From GWE2-42-39 sp034003625 (lineage in GTDB: Bacteria; Bacteroidota; Bacteroidia; Bacteroidales; Prolixibacteraceae), in the NCBI GenBank assembly GCA_034003625.1, contig JAVEYG010000018.1:29258-93257 (forward strand): a DNA stretch of 64,000 nucleotides, in the 5' to 3' direction. The notes below the pieces were generated by a model. That model was not told the DNA's origin, did no database searches, and saw nothing but the letters and a program-made list of their open reading frames with translations. This document shows, piece by piece, positions 7,378 through 15,743 of the stretch; within the stretch, counting starts at the first letter, position 1, and every line of letters starts with the position of its first letter. A program made the translations under genes and the position numbers.

Positions 7378-9924
7378 ATGAGATCGTTTTTTAAGCACAT
7401 TGTTTTCCTGATATTCTCTCTTCTGAACAGTGCATTTCTGCATTTAGTTGCGGCAGAAGAAGGAAATCTGCGGCTTTACGACGAAAGTATTTTTGTTATT
7501 TCAAATTATTCCGGGGTCGATGCCAACCTGAAGGAAACCCGAACGGTCAGGGAACTCCTTGACCTGAACATCGGGGGGTTCCGGTTCTATCTGGAATGGG
7601 AAAAACAGCAAAACCAGATCATGCTGAAGAATTCGACCGGAGGGTCAACCCCATTTATCGGAACCCTGGTCGGGATACGCGAAAAATTAGAGAAAACCCC
7701 GGATAAAATATTGACGCTTTTCCTCGATTTTAGCGTAAATGTAAACGAGCTCGAAAATGTTTTTGAACAGTCGGGACTTGACCGGTTTCTTTACGTTCAC
7801 AATCCAAAAACCGGCTGGCCTGCATTAAAAACTATGGTCGAAGAGAATCGGCGTTTAATTGTTTTTGCCATGCAACACCACCGTTATGCCCCTGACTGGC
7901 TGAACTACATCTGGGATTTTGCGGTGGAACCTTACTTTTCGTTACTCGAAGCACACGATTTTAAAGGAGAATTTCTGAAAGGAGACCCCAAGAACAGCCT
8001 GTTGATTTACAATGATTATAATCTTCCTCGCCGGGTCGATAACCCGTTAAACCGGGGTAGCAACCTGACTCAAAATCCTTACTTGATAGAACATATAAAA
8101 AACACTTGGGCGAACACGGGCAAAATGCCCAATTTTATTATGCTTGACCGTTTCGAAATGTGGATCGTTACGGTAACCAACCAGTTACGTTCGTTTAAAG
8201 TGGTAAAAGGGACCGTTAGTTTCAATGCGCAGATACTCGATTATGTCAGTTGGGTTGGTTCAAACAGTCTGACCAATGGAAAATTCAGTTTCCCGATCGG
8301 TCCTGGCGACAATATTTCGCTCATTCCCAAAAGTCCGGGATATCGTTTCAAACCCGAATCAGTTGTTTTTGAAGAACCGGCACAGAACATTGTCCAGCAT
8401 TTTATTGCTTCGCCACTCGAAATCGACGAAAACCTGGAAGCCTATTACACATTTGAAAACGGGGTGAAAGACAACAGCCTGAATAATCGCACCGGTGAAA
8501 ATATCGGGGTTACGTTTATGAACGACTCCGTTCGTTCAACTGTAGCGTGGTTCGACAACAAAAGCCATATTGTACTGACCAAGTCAGAAGATGTCAAAAT
8601 ACGGGACCACGATTTTACGATCACAGCCTGGATAAAAATCAGGGAATACCTTCCTGATAAAGACGATTACTGCATCATCGGTACAAAAACAAATACCTAT
8701 CAGCAAGGCATCCATTTATTGATCCGGAAACAAAAACCTTATTTCGGTTTTTATTCAAACGATCTGGAAGGAAATACCCGTCTGAAAGCAGGGAAATGGT
8801 ACCATCTCACCTGGCGGTACAACAAGGAAAATGGAGAGCAGGCCATTTTTGTAAACGGAAAACTTGACAGCAAATCCCTGGGGCACCCTTCGTTTAAGGG
8901 CCGCGACAACCTGTTTATCGGAGTAGCCGGTTTCAGTTGGGTATCAAACATGTACGGGGCAATCGACGATCTTGCCATCTGGTCAAGAGCGCTCGGCGAA
9001 GACGAAATCTGGGGAATCAGTAACGAAGTATATGAAATTGTCCCCAAACGCAATATTTTTATTCGCTACCCTGTTCTTTTCACAGGCGGTATCCTGCTAT
9101 TATTTGTTGCAGTTCTTGTTTTTGCCTATCTGAAGTTTTTCAAAAATCTGAAACACAGTTTTATTTCTGCTGAAAAAATCCGCAAACTGGAACAAACCGA
9201 ATCTCACCAACCCTGGAAAAATTACATCCGGCTGTTCGGAACTTTCAAAGTAATCGACAAAGAGGGGAATAACATTACCACGCAGTTTACCCCAAAAATC
9301 AAACAGCTTTTTTTGCTGATCATGCTTTATTCGCAGAAAAACGGGATCACCACCAAAGAAATGACCGATATTCTGTGGCCCGGTCAATCGTACCAGGGGG
9401 CGAAAAACAGCAGGGGCGTCACCATCCGTAAACTTCGGCTCTTGCTTGAATCAATTGACAAAGTGGAAATCAATTTCAACATCGACCGATGGACCATGGA
9501 ATTTTCCGGCGATGTGTACTGTGACTATATCGAGTATCTGAACATTCTGGAGAAAAAAGGCGAAGACCCATCATACTATCTGAAGTTTTACCAGATCATC
9601 CGGGGGGGTGAAGTGTTTAAAGGGGAGATGTACGAATGGCTCGACGATTTTAAAGGAAATATCGGAAACAGTATTATCGATATGCTGCTGAAGTTTCTTG
9701 CAAAACTCGATATTGAAAAAGATAATGAATTAGTGATGAAACTTGCCAACCGCATTTTTGAAACCGATCCGGTAAACGAACAAGCCCTGCAATTTAAACT
9801 AAATGCGCTGGTCAAACAAAACAATTATAATACTGCCCGGTTCACGTATGACAAATTTTGCGCCCTTTACCGGGAATATTACGGCGAAACATTTTCTCGA
9901 AAATTTGACACGCTGATTCCCTGA
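7378..9924 (+). CDS. Membrane-anchored SARP-like transcriptional regulator with PLC-like and LamG ectodomains
   Basis: From ATG 7378 the product is 848 residues (ATG 7363 is possible). An N-terminal signal peptide (MRSFFKHIVFLIFSLLNSA) is followed by about 300 residues that resemble a PLC-like phosphodiesterase fold, but no GTHDS-type catalytic histidine is evident. Residues about 347-556 look like a concanavalin/LamG domain. A single transmembrane helix lies at about 560-585. The C-terminal, cytoplasmic part (from about 617) has an OmpR/SARP-type winged helix (RLFGTFKVIDKEGNNIT..., LWPGQSYQGAKNSRGVTIRKLR) followed by a BTAD-like helical domain. This predicts a one-component regulator that senses an extracytoplasmic ligand and binds DNA directly. 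It lies upstream of the sugar island and may control it. The PLC-like call is the least certain part. Confidence 0.75.
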   Translation: MRSFFKHIVFLIFSLLNSAFLHLVAAEEGNLRLYDESIFVISNYSGVDANLKETRTVRELLDLNIGGFRFYLEWEKQQNQIMLKNSTGGSTPFIGTLVGIREKLEKTPDKILTLFLDFSVNVNELENVFEQSGLDRFLYVHNPKTGWPALKTMVEENRRLIVFAMQHHRYAPDWLNYIWDFAVEPYFSLLEAHDFKGEFLKGDPKNSLLIYNDYNLPRRVDNPLNRGSNLTQNPYLIEHIKNTWANTGKMPNFIMLDRFEMWIVTVTNQLRSFKVVKGTVSFNAQILDYVSWVGSNSLTNGKFSFPIGPGDNISLIPKSPGYRFKPESVVFEEPAQNIVQHFIASPLEIDENLEAYYTFENGVKDNSLNNRTGENIGVTFMNDSVRSTVAWFDNKSHIVLTKSEDVKIRDHDFTITAWIKIREYLPDKDDYCIIGTKTNTYQQGIHLLIRKQKPYFGFYSNDLEGNTRLKAGKWYHLTWRYNKENGEQAIFVNGKLDSKSLGHPSFKGRDNLFIGVAGFSWVSNMYGAIDDLAIWSRALGEDEIWGISNEVYEIVPKRNIFIRYPVLFTGGILLLFVAVLVFAYLKFFKNLKHSFISAEKIRKLEQTESHQPWKNYIRLFGTFKVIDKEGNNITTQFTPKIKQLFLLIMLYSQKNGITTKEMTDILWPGQSYQGAKNSRGVTIRKLRLLLESIDKVEINFNIDRWTMEFSGDVYCDYIEYLNILEKKGEDPSYYLKFYQIIRGGEVFKGEMYEWLDDFKGNIGNSIIDMLLKFLAKLDIEKDNELVMKLANRIFETDPVNEQALQFKLNALVKQNNYNTARFTYDKFCALYREYYGETFSRKFDTLIP

Positions 9925-10118
9925 TCAAAAAAAATCACATTGGGTTAATTTTTTTATTATACATTGATTTTCAGTACTTCTTATTATAAAATATAATCTC
10001 AAAAGAGGTTATTTTAATCAAAATTTAACCCGCAGATAACCTCATTATAATTTGCAGGTAAATGTGCGCTAATAGCCCTCCCTTATATTCACAGAGAAAA
10101 CAAAAATGCCTTAGAAGG

Positions 10119-11642
10119 ATGAAACTAAACTTGAGATCAATAGTAACTGGCCGCAAACTGTATTTGCTCATGTTTGTTTCAGGTATTGCTTCTTGCCTGA
10201 TTGTTTTGCTTGTTGGCAAAAAGGCATACGATTATACTTCCACCGACGAATATTGCATGTCGTGTCATGTACATCCCCATGCCGAACAAAGCTGGAAACT
10301 TTCCACTCATTATAACAACAGCTCAGGGGTCATCGTTCACTGCACCGAATGCCATCTGCCTCCGAAAGGGCACGGGCAATTTTTTGCCAAAGCAAAGCAC
10401 GGGGCAAAAGATGTCTATGGCTTCTTGTTCAAAGACAGCGCCGATTTTAACTGGGAACAGAAGCGGACGCTTGAAGCGGCAAAGCATTTTGTGTATACCG
10501 AGTCGTGCATAAAATGCCATCAGAATTTATTTCCGACCACCCTTTCGAAAGAAGGTGATGATGCACACCTGAATTTTATTACCTCGAAAGAAGACATAAG
10601 TTGTTTGAACTGCCATCTCGACGTTGGCCATTTCGACCCCGACCGCAAGCACGAACACAACACCGATTTTGGCCTTGCCGAAGCAGCCAGGGAAATTTTC
10701 ACTGAAGCCACAAAGGTGGACGAATTCAGGAATTTCACGGAAAAAATCCCGGGATCCGGCGTTTCATTTGAAATGGTTGCCGTTCCGGGCGGACAGTTCA
10801 ACATGGGAAGCCCCGAAAACGAAGATTTCCGCAATACCGACGAAGGGCCGGTACACACAGTTGAAGTGTCGGATTTCTGGATGGGTAAAATTGAAGTCAG
10901 TTGGGACGAATACCTGACTTTTTTCAAAGAAACATCTTCGCAGGGAAGAAAAGAAACCGTGCAGACTTCGGAAGAAGTAGACGGAATAACCGGCCCGACA
11001 CCGCCGTGGGGAGCGCCCGACCAGGGGTGGGGAAAAGGCTCGCGCCCGGCAATTACCATGTCGTGGCACGCCGCCAACACTTACTGCCGATGGTTGAGCC
11101 AGGTAACCGGCAAAAAATACCGCCTGCCCACCGAGGCCGAATGGGAATACGCCTGCCGTGGCGGTTCCGATGGCCCCTATCCTTTCGCGGGAAGCCCGAA
11201 AGATTATACTTCGGAGGGTATCTTCAAAAAGATTTTAGGAGCCGACACCACGACAATCAATTCGTATGTTATTTATAAAGAAAACAGTATGTCCCGTTCG
11301 CAGGAGTCGTCAAGGATAAAGGAAAATCCATTCGGGCTGAAGAACATGTTGGGAAATGTGGCTGAATTTTGTCTCGATTATTATTCGCCCGATACGTACA
11401 AAGAGCGGCAGGGATTGGCAAAAGACCCGCGTGGCCCTCAAAAAGGCACAGAACGCGTCATCCGTGGCGGCTCGTTTAAAAGCGATGCGAAAGATGTCCG
11501 CGCGGCAGCCCGCAACTACACCAAAACAAAGGCATGGTTAGTCACCGACCCGCAAATGCCTAAAAGTATCTGGTGGTATTCCGATTGTGTGGATGTCGGT
11601 TTCCGGGTGGTTTGCGAACCGGATGAAACAATTAAAAAGTAA
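10119..11642 (+). CDS. Tetrahaem NapC/NirT-type cytochrome c fused to a SUMF1/FGE-like domain
   Basis: The start is ATG 10119 with an AGAAGG-like ribosome site just upstream (507 residues); upstream in-frame codons add only 19 unlikely residues. A signal anchor at 13-33 is followed by four CxxCH haem sites (Cys 46-49, 75-78, 130-133, 162-165), as in membrane quinol dehydrogenases of the NapC/NrfH family. Residues about 218-500 form a formylglycine-generating-enzyme fold (EMVAVPGGQFNMGS, YRLPTEAEWEYACRGG, ENPFGLKNMLGNVAEF, RVIRGGSF). The segment after RGGSF (KSDAKDVRAAARN) lacks the two active-site cysteines of true FGE, so this is probably a binding or structural version. The likely location is periplasmic, membrane-anchored. 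It starts the plus-strand run that continues with two oxidoreductases. The function of the fusion is unknown. Confidence 0.82.
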   Translation: MKLNLRSIVTGRKLYLLMFVSGIASCLIVLLVGKKAYDYTSTDEYCMSCHVHPHAEQSWKLSTHYNNSSGVIVHCTECHLPPKGHGQFFAKAKHGAKDVYGFLFKDSADFNWEQKRTLEAAKHFVYTESCIKCHQNLFPTTLSKEGDDAHLNFITSKEDISCLNCHLDVGHFDPDRKHEHNTDFGLAEAAREIFTEATKVDEFRNFTEKIPGSGVSFEMVAVPGGQFNMGSPENEDFRNTDEGPVHTVEVSDFWMGKIEVSWDEYLTFFKETSSQGRKETVQTSEEVDGITGPTPPWGAPDQGWGKGSRPAITMSWHAANTYCRWLSQVTGKKYRLPTEAEWEYACRGGSDGPYPFAGSPKDYTSEGIFKKILGADTTTINSYVIYKENSMSRSQESSRIKENPFGLKNMLGNVAEFCLDYYSPDTYKERQGLAKDPRGPQKGTERVIRGGSFKSDAKDVRAAARNYTKTKAWLVTDPQMPKSIWWYSDCVDVGFRVVCEPDETIKK

Positions 11643-11686
11643 TGTTGATTTAATTTCTGACAAACGTGAAAAAAGAAGCAAGAAAT

Positions 11687-13015
11687 ATGGACCGCAGGAA
11701 GTTTTTTGAGTCAAGCGCACTGGCCGGTATCGGATTATTAGGGGCTGCTTCCTTCCTGTCTTCCTGTAAAAAAGAACTAACGAATAAAGAATTGGCCCTG
11801 CCCCCTATTCTGGCAGGAGCGCCCAAAGGGGAAAAACTTCGTGCCGGATTGGTAGGCGCCGGAAACAGGGGAACGGGCGCCGCGATTAACTTTATCAGCG
11901 CAGGGCCTGATTTGGAAATTATTGCACTGGCCGATGTTTTTCAGGATAAAATTGACGAATGCCGCAACCGTTTTGCCGGGTTTAAAAGACCCATCCCTGA
12001 GGAAAATTGTTTCGTAGGGTTCGACGCCTATAAAAAACTCATGGAACTGAAAGAAGTGGATGTGGTGTTACTGGCCACCCCGCCGAAGTTCAGGCCCGAA
12101 CATTTTAACGAAGCCATCCGGCAGGGCAAACATGTTTTCATGGAAAAACCTGTCGCTGTTGACCCGGTCGGCATCCGCTCGGTGATTGCCACCGCAAAAA
12201 AAGCCGAAGCGGTTGGTTTAAATGTAATTACCGGAACGCAACGCCGCCATCAGGAAGATTATATTGAAACCTATAAACAAGTAGCATCCGGGGCTATTGG
12301 CACACCGCTTGCCGCAAAAGCTTTCTGGAACCAGAACCACGTTTGGTTCCGCACTCGCGAAGAAGAATGGGACGACATGACCTATATGCTCCGCAACTGG
12401 AACAATTTCTGCTGGTTGTGTGGCGACCACATTCTCGATACACACGTCCATAACGTAGATGTAATCAACTGGTTTCTGGGCAAACATCCCGAAATGGCCA
12501 TTGGCTATGGAGGCCGCCACCGCCGCGTTACCGGCGACCAGTACGACTTTTTCAGCATCGACTTTGATTTCGGGAACGGAATTTTCTCGCACAGTATGTG
12601 CCGCCAGATTGACGATTGCGCCAACGGTACCGGCGAATTGATCATGGGTACCGAAGGGTACACCAATTGCCAGAACACCATCTGGAACCTCGACGGGACA
12701 GTGAAATGGAAATTCAACTACCCGAAAGACGATAACGGGAACGAAACCGACAAGCTAAAAATACCGCCGTATGTCCAGGAGCACATGCACTTGGTACATG
12801 CCATCCGCACCGGCGAATATGTAAATGAAGCTGAAACCACGGCCATTTCGACCCTCACAGCCATTATGGGGCGCGAGGCAGCCTATACCGGTAAGAAAAT
12901 TACCTGGGACGAAATTTTTAAATCGGGAATGGAACTGGGACCAAAAGAAATGCAGTTTGGGCCGGTTGACATGCAATTTGAGACACCTGTACCGGGAACA
13001 CAGCACAAAGCGTAG
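11687..13015 (+). CDS. Exported Gfo/Idh/MocA-family oxidoreductase
   Basis: The start is ATG 11687 (MDRRKFFESS); an upstream GTG at 11666 is less likely. The N-terminus is a twin-arginine type signal (RRKFF plus hydrophobic stretch) ending in a lipobox-like LSSC, so the protein is probably exported folded with its cofactor. The Rossmann motif GLVGAGNRGTG lies near residue 58, and the family's EKP motif (HVFMEKPVAVDP) near residue 153 marks the NAD(P)-sugar dehydrogenase fold. Such enzymes oxidise or reduce sugars or sugar derivatives such as inositols and 3-keto glycosides. It follows the cytochrome/SUMF1 fusion by 44 bases and is followed, after a repeat-bearing 194-base gap, by a paralogue. 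The substrate cannot be named. Confidence 0.88.
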   Translation: MDRRKFFESSALAGIGLLGAASFLSSCKKELTNKELALPPILAGAPKGEKLRAGLVGAGNRGTGAAINFISAGPDLEIIALADVFQDKIDECRNRFAGFKRPIPEENCFVGFDAYKKLMELKEVDVVLLATPPKFRPEHFNEAIRQGKHVFMEKPVAVDPVGIRSVIATAKKAEAVGLNVITGTQRRHQEDYIETYKQVASGAIGTPLAAKAFWNQNHVWFRTREEEWDDMTYMLRNWNNFCWLCGDHILDTHVHNVDVINWFLGKHPEMAIGYGGRHRRVTGDQYDFFSIDFDFGNGIFSHSMCRQIDDCANGTGELIMGTEGYTNCQNTIWNLDGTVKWKFNYPKDDNGNETDKLKIPPYVQEHMHLVHAIRTGEYVNEAETTAISTLTAIMGREAAYTGKKITWDEIFKSGMELGPKEMQFGPVDMQFETPVPGTQHKA

Positions 13016-13020
13016 AAGCC

Positions 13021-13055
13021 CCACTCAAACCTCTCCCCGAAAGGAAGAGGCCAGG
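13021..13055. repeat. Pyrimidine/purine-arm dispersed repeat
   Basis: CTCTCCCCGAAAGGAAGAG and flanks form an imperfect inverted repeat directly after the first Gfo/Idh/MocA gene. It resembles the CTCTCCC...GGGAGAG elements common between genes in Bacteroidota. It could also act as a weak intergenic hairpin. Confidence 0.4.
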
Positions 13056-13149
13056 GCAGTGAAAGAAACAAAGGATGGCTTATTGGTTTAGAATGATCGA
13101 CTGTTTTTATAAAGAAAAAGAATGAACCTAAAATAAACTAATTCATAAC

Positions 13150-13197
13150 CTGTTCTCCTTTTTCCCTTCTAACGATAGGATTGGGGAGGCTTCTAAA
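13150..13197. repeat. Dispersed repeat copy upstream of a start codon
   Basis: The segment beginning CTGTTCTCCTT and ending GATTGGGGAGGCTTCTAAA is clearly homologous to 22821-22870, which shares the CTGTTYYC start, the GATTGGGG core and the AGGCTTnTAAA end. Both copies end about 10 bases before an ATG, so each supplies a purine-rich block near the ribosome-binding region. Confidence 0.6.
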
Positions 13198-13209
13198 CTG
13201 AACGAAACG

Positions 13210-14517
13210 ATGTCAAACAAAACCAACCGAAGACAATTTCTCCGGAGCGCCACAACAGCAGCTTTGGGGGCGACGGTACTTCCCAGTATCATTCCTTCCT
13301 CTGCATTGGGAATGAACGGGCTTCTGCCTCCCAGCGACCGTATTGTGATGGGCTCGATCGGGACCGGCTCGCAGGGAACCGGCAACATGCGCAATTTCCT
13401 GAAATTTAAAGAAGTGCAATACGTTGCCCTGTGCGATGTAGATGCCAATCACCTGAAACGTGGCCAAAAAATTGTAAACGACCACCACCAAAACAACGAC
13501 TGCCGCATTTACGAAGATTACCGCCAATTCCTTGAAAAAGAAAAATTAGATGCCGTGTGTATTTCGGTACCCGATCACTGGCACACTCACACTTACATTG
13601 CTGCTGCTGAAAAGAAGATCAACATCTGGGGCGAAAAACCGTTAGCCCGCAGCATTCAGGAAGGAAAAGCCATTGTGAAAGCCGTTCAGAAAAATGGCAT
13701 TATCTGGCAAACCGGAAGCTGGCAGCGTTCGGTCGCAAATTTTCATCATGCCGCCGAACTGGTGTTTAACGGACGGATTGGCAAAGTAAATTATATTGAA
13801 GTGGGATTGCCCGACGGGAAAAAAGGAATTGGCACCCCGCCGGTAAAAGAAATTCCGGAAGGCTTGAATTGGGAATTCTGGCTCGGATCGGCCCCAAAAG
13901 TTCCGTTTCGCGGTGTTTGCCACTGGGACTGGCGCTGGATACTCGACTATTCGGGCGGACAATTGACCGACTGGGCCGGTCACCACATCGATATTGCCCA
14001 CTGGGGAATGGGACTCGACCGCACCGGCCCCATTGAAATAGAAGGTGTGGGCGTGTTCCCGCGCGAAGGTATTTTCGATGTGGCCGTTGAATACGATTTT
14101 CTGTGCAAATATGCCAATAGTCTCCAAATGCGGGTGGCCAACGCCTCGCGCCTGAAGCACGGGATGGGCGTTACCTGGCACGGAGAAACAGGCTGGGTAC
14201 ATGTAGGCCGCGGCCAGTTGTTCGCTTCCGACCCCAAAATTCTGGAAGAAAAGATGGGCGAAGGCGATACCCTTCTGTATAAAAGCAACAATCATTTCGG
14301 AAACCTGTTGGACTGTATTCGTGCCGGAAAAGAAACCATCACCCCGGTAGATGTTGCACACCGTTCAATTTCAGTTGGTTTGCTGGGCGAAATTGCCATT
14401 ACCACCGGGCAAAAAATCCAGTGGGACCCTGAAAAAGAAGAAATTATTGGCAACGAACGGGCCAGCCGCCTGCTCAACCGCCCGATGCGCGAACCCTGGA
14501 CTTTCCCAACTGTTTAA
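13210..14517 (+). CDS. Exported Gfo/Idh/MocA-family oxidoreductase (second copy)
   Basis: 435 residues. The N-terminus MSNKTNRRQFLRSATTAAL is a clear Tat signal (RRQFLR) with cleavage likely near ALG. The mature protein has the family's nucleotide-binding region (GSIGTGSQGTGNMRN) and EKPLAR motif (NIWGEKPLARS), followed by the C-terminal beta-sheet domain that holds the substrate (DWRWILDYSGGQLTDW, AGHHIDIAHW). It is diverged from the gene at 11687, so the pair probably handles different substrates or steps. It is followed at 12 bases by the ThuA-like lipoprotein. Pairing with ThuA proteins is common in Bacteroidota and Planctomycetota sugar-catabolic loci. The specific sugar is unknown. Confidence 0.9.
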   Translation: MSNKTNRRQFLRSATTAALGATVLPSIIPSSALGMNGLLPPSDRIVMGSIGTGSQGTGNMRNFLKFKEVQYVALCDVDANHLKRGQKIVNDHHQNNDCRIYEDYRQFLEKEKLDAVCISVPDHWHTHTYIAAAEKKINIWGEKPLARSIQEGKAIVKAVQKNGIIWQTGSWQRSVANFHHAAELVFNGRIGKVNYIEVGLPDGKKGIGTPPVKEIPEGLNWEFWLGSAPKVPFRGVCHWDWRWILDYSGGQLTDWAGHHIDIAHWGMGLDRTGPIEIEGVGVFPREGIFDVAVEYDFLCKYANSLQMRVANASRLKHGMGVTWHGETGWVHVGRGQLFASDPKILEEKMGEGDTLLYKSNNHFGNLLDCIRAGKETITPVDVAHRSISVGLLGEIAITTGQKIQWDPEKEEIIGNERASRLLNRPMREPWTFPTV

Positions 14518-14529
14518 ATTGAACCAATT

Positions 14530-15741
14530 ATGAAAAAGATATTATTATCAATCGTTATTTTGGCCGGAATTATTGTGTCGACGAATTCCTGTAAAGAAGA
14601 AGCCAAATACAAAGCGTTGATTGTAACCGGGCAAAACACCTCCCACGACTGGACGGCAAGCGCCCCGATCCTCAAACAGATACTCGAATCTACATGCTTA
14701 TTTTCAATAAAAACAGCTACTACTCCCGAAAAAGGCGCCGACATGAGCGGCTTTACCCCTGATTTCAGCAAATTCGACCTGATCGTACTCGACTATGACG
14801 GAGACGCATGGCCTGAACCAACTAAATCAGCTTTTGTTGAATTTGTGAAGAACGGGGGCGGGGTAGTAGTTTATCATGCAGCAAACAACCCTTTCCCCGA
14901 CTGGAAAGAGTTTAACGAAATAACCGGGCTTGGCGGTTGGGGAAACCGCAATGAAAACAGTGGCCCATACGTATATTACAGAAAAGACAGCCTGATACGG
15001 GACACGACCCCCGGTCGCGGCGGTTCGCACGGCCCGCAACACGAATATTTGGTGAAAACCCGGAATGCAGAACACCCGGTTATGAAAGGGTTGCCGGCAA
15101 GCTGGATGCATACCAAAGATGAGTTGTACCAGGAATTGCGCGGCCCGGCTGAAAACATCGACATATTGGCAACGGCTCATGCCGACACGGCCATGAAAGG
15201 TACCGGGCGCGACGAGCCTGTACTGTTCACGGTCACTTACGGAAAGGGGCGCATCTTCCATACCGTTCTCGGGCATGTCGGTAAAAAAACCGACGAATAT
15301 CCGGCGATTGAGTGCGTTGGTTTTATTGTTACTTTGCAACGCGGCGCCGAGTGGGCTGCAAGCGGACAAGTGACCCAGGACATTCCTGCCGAATTTCCAA
15401 ATTCGGTAAGCACCGTTGAATGGCCTTCGTTTAAAACGATGTCGCTGGCCGAATTGATGGACAATATTGAAAATTATAAAATCGGGCGCAGCCGTAAATA
15501 CCTTTCCGACCTGCAATCGAGGATCCGAAAAGATTCCCGCTCGGAAGAAAAATTACTGGAATACGAAAAAGCAATGGTAAAAGCATTGAAATCAAAGAAA
15601 TGCGAAGCCGATGCAAAAAAAGCGCTGATCGCCGAATTGAGCTGGATGGGTTCTGATATTTGTGTTCCGGTTTTAGAAGGGTTAAAAAAATCAGATGAAT
15701 TAAAAGATGCGGCAACTGCTGCATTGGAACGTTTAAAATAA
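14530..15741 (+). CDS. ThuA-like (trehalose-utilisation type) lipoprotein
   Basis: 403 residues. The signal peptide ends in STNSC, a lipobox. Residues about 27-270 match the ThuA domain, a class I glutamine-amidotransferase-like fold (KALIVTGQNTSHDW near the start, FDLIVLDYDGD, GGGVVVYHAANN, and GKGRIFHTVLGHVG at the end). The domain is common near Gfo/Idh/MocA dehydrogenases and is linked to oxidised disaccharide metabolism, though its exact reaction is not established. The last 100 or so residues are a helical, lysine-rich extension possibly forming HEAT-like repeats. It is adjacent to the second oxidoreductase (12 bases) and nearly touches the next gene (2 bases), so they are probably co-transcribed. 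Confidence 0.88.
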   Translation: MKKILLSIVILAGIIVSTNSCKEEAKYKALIVTGQNTSHDWTASAPILKQILESTCLFSIKTATTPEKGADMSGFTPDFSKFDLIVLDYDGDAWPEPTKSAFVEFVKNGGGVVVYHAANNPFPDWKEFNEITGLGGWGNRNENSGPYVYYRKDSLIRDTTPGRGGSHGPQHEYLVKTRNAEHPVMKGLPASWMHTKDELYQELRGPAENIDILATAHADTAMKGTGRDEPVLFTVTYGKGRIFHTVLGHVGKKTDEYPAIECVGFIVTLQRGAEWAASGQVTQDIPAEFPNSVSTVEWPSFKTMSLAELMDNIENYKIGRSRKYLSDLQSRIRKDSRSEEKLLEYEKAMVKALKSKKCEADAKKALIAELSWMGSDICVPVLEGLKKSDELKDAATAALERLK

Positions 15742-15743
15742 AA

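Noticed and set aside
10770..11642. Annotating the C-terminal half of the cytochrome fusion as an active formylglycine-generating enzyme
   Set aside because: The segment after RGGSF lacks the paired cysteines of active FGE, so only the fold is claimed.
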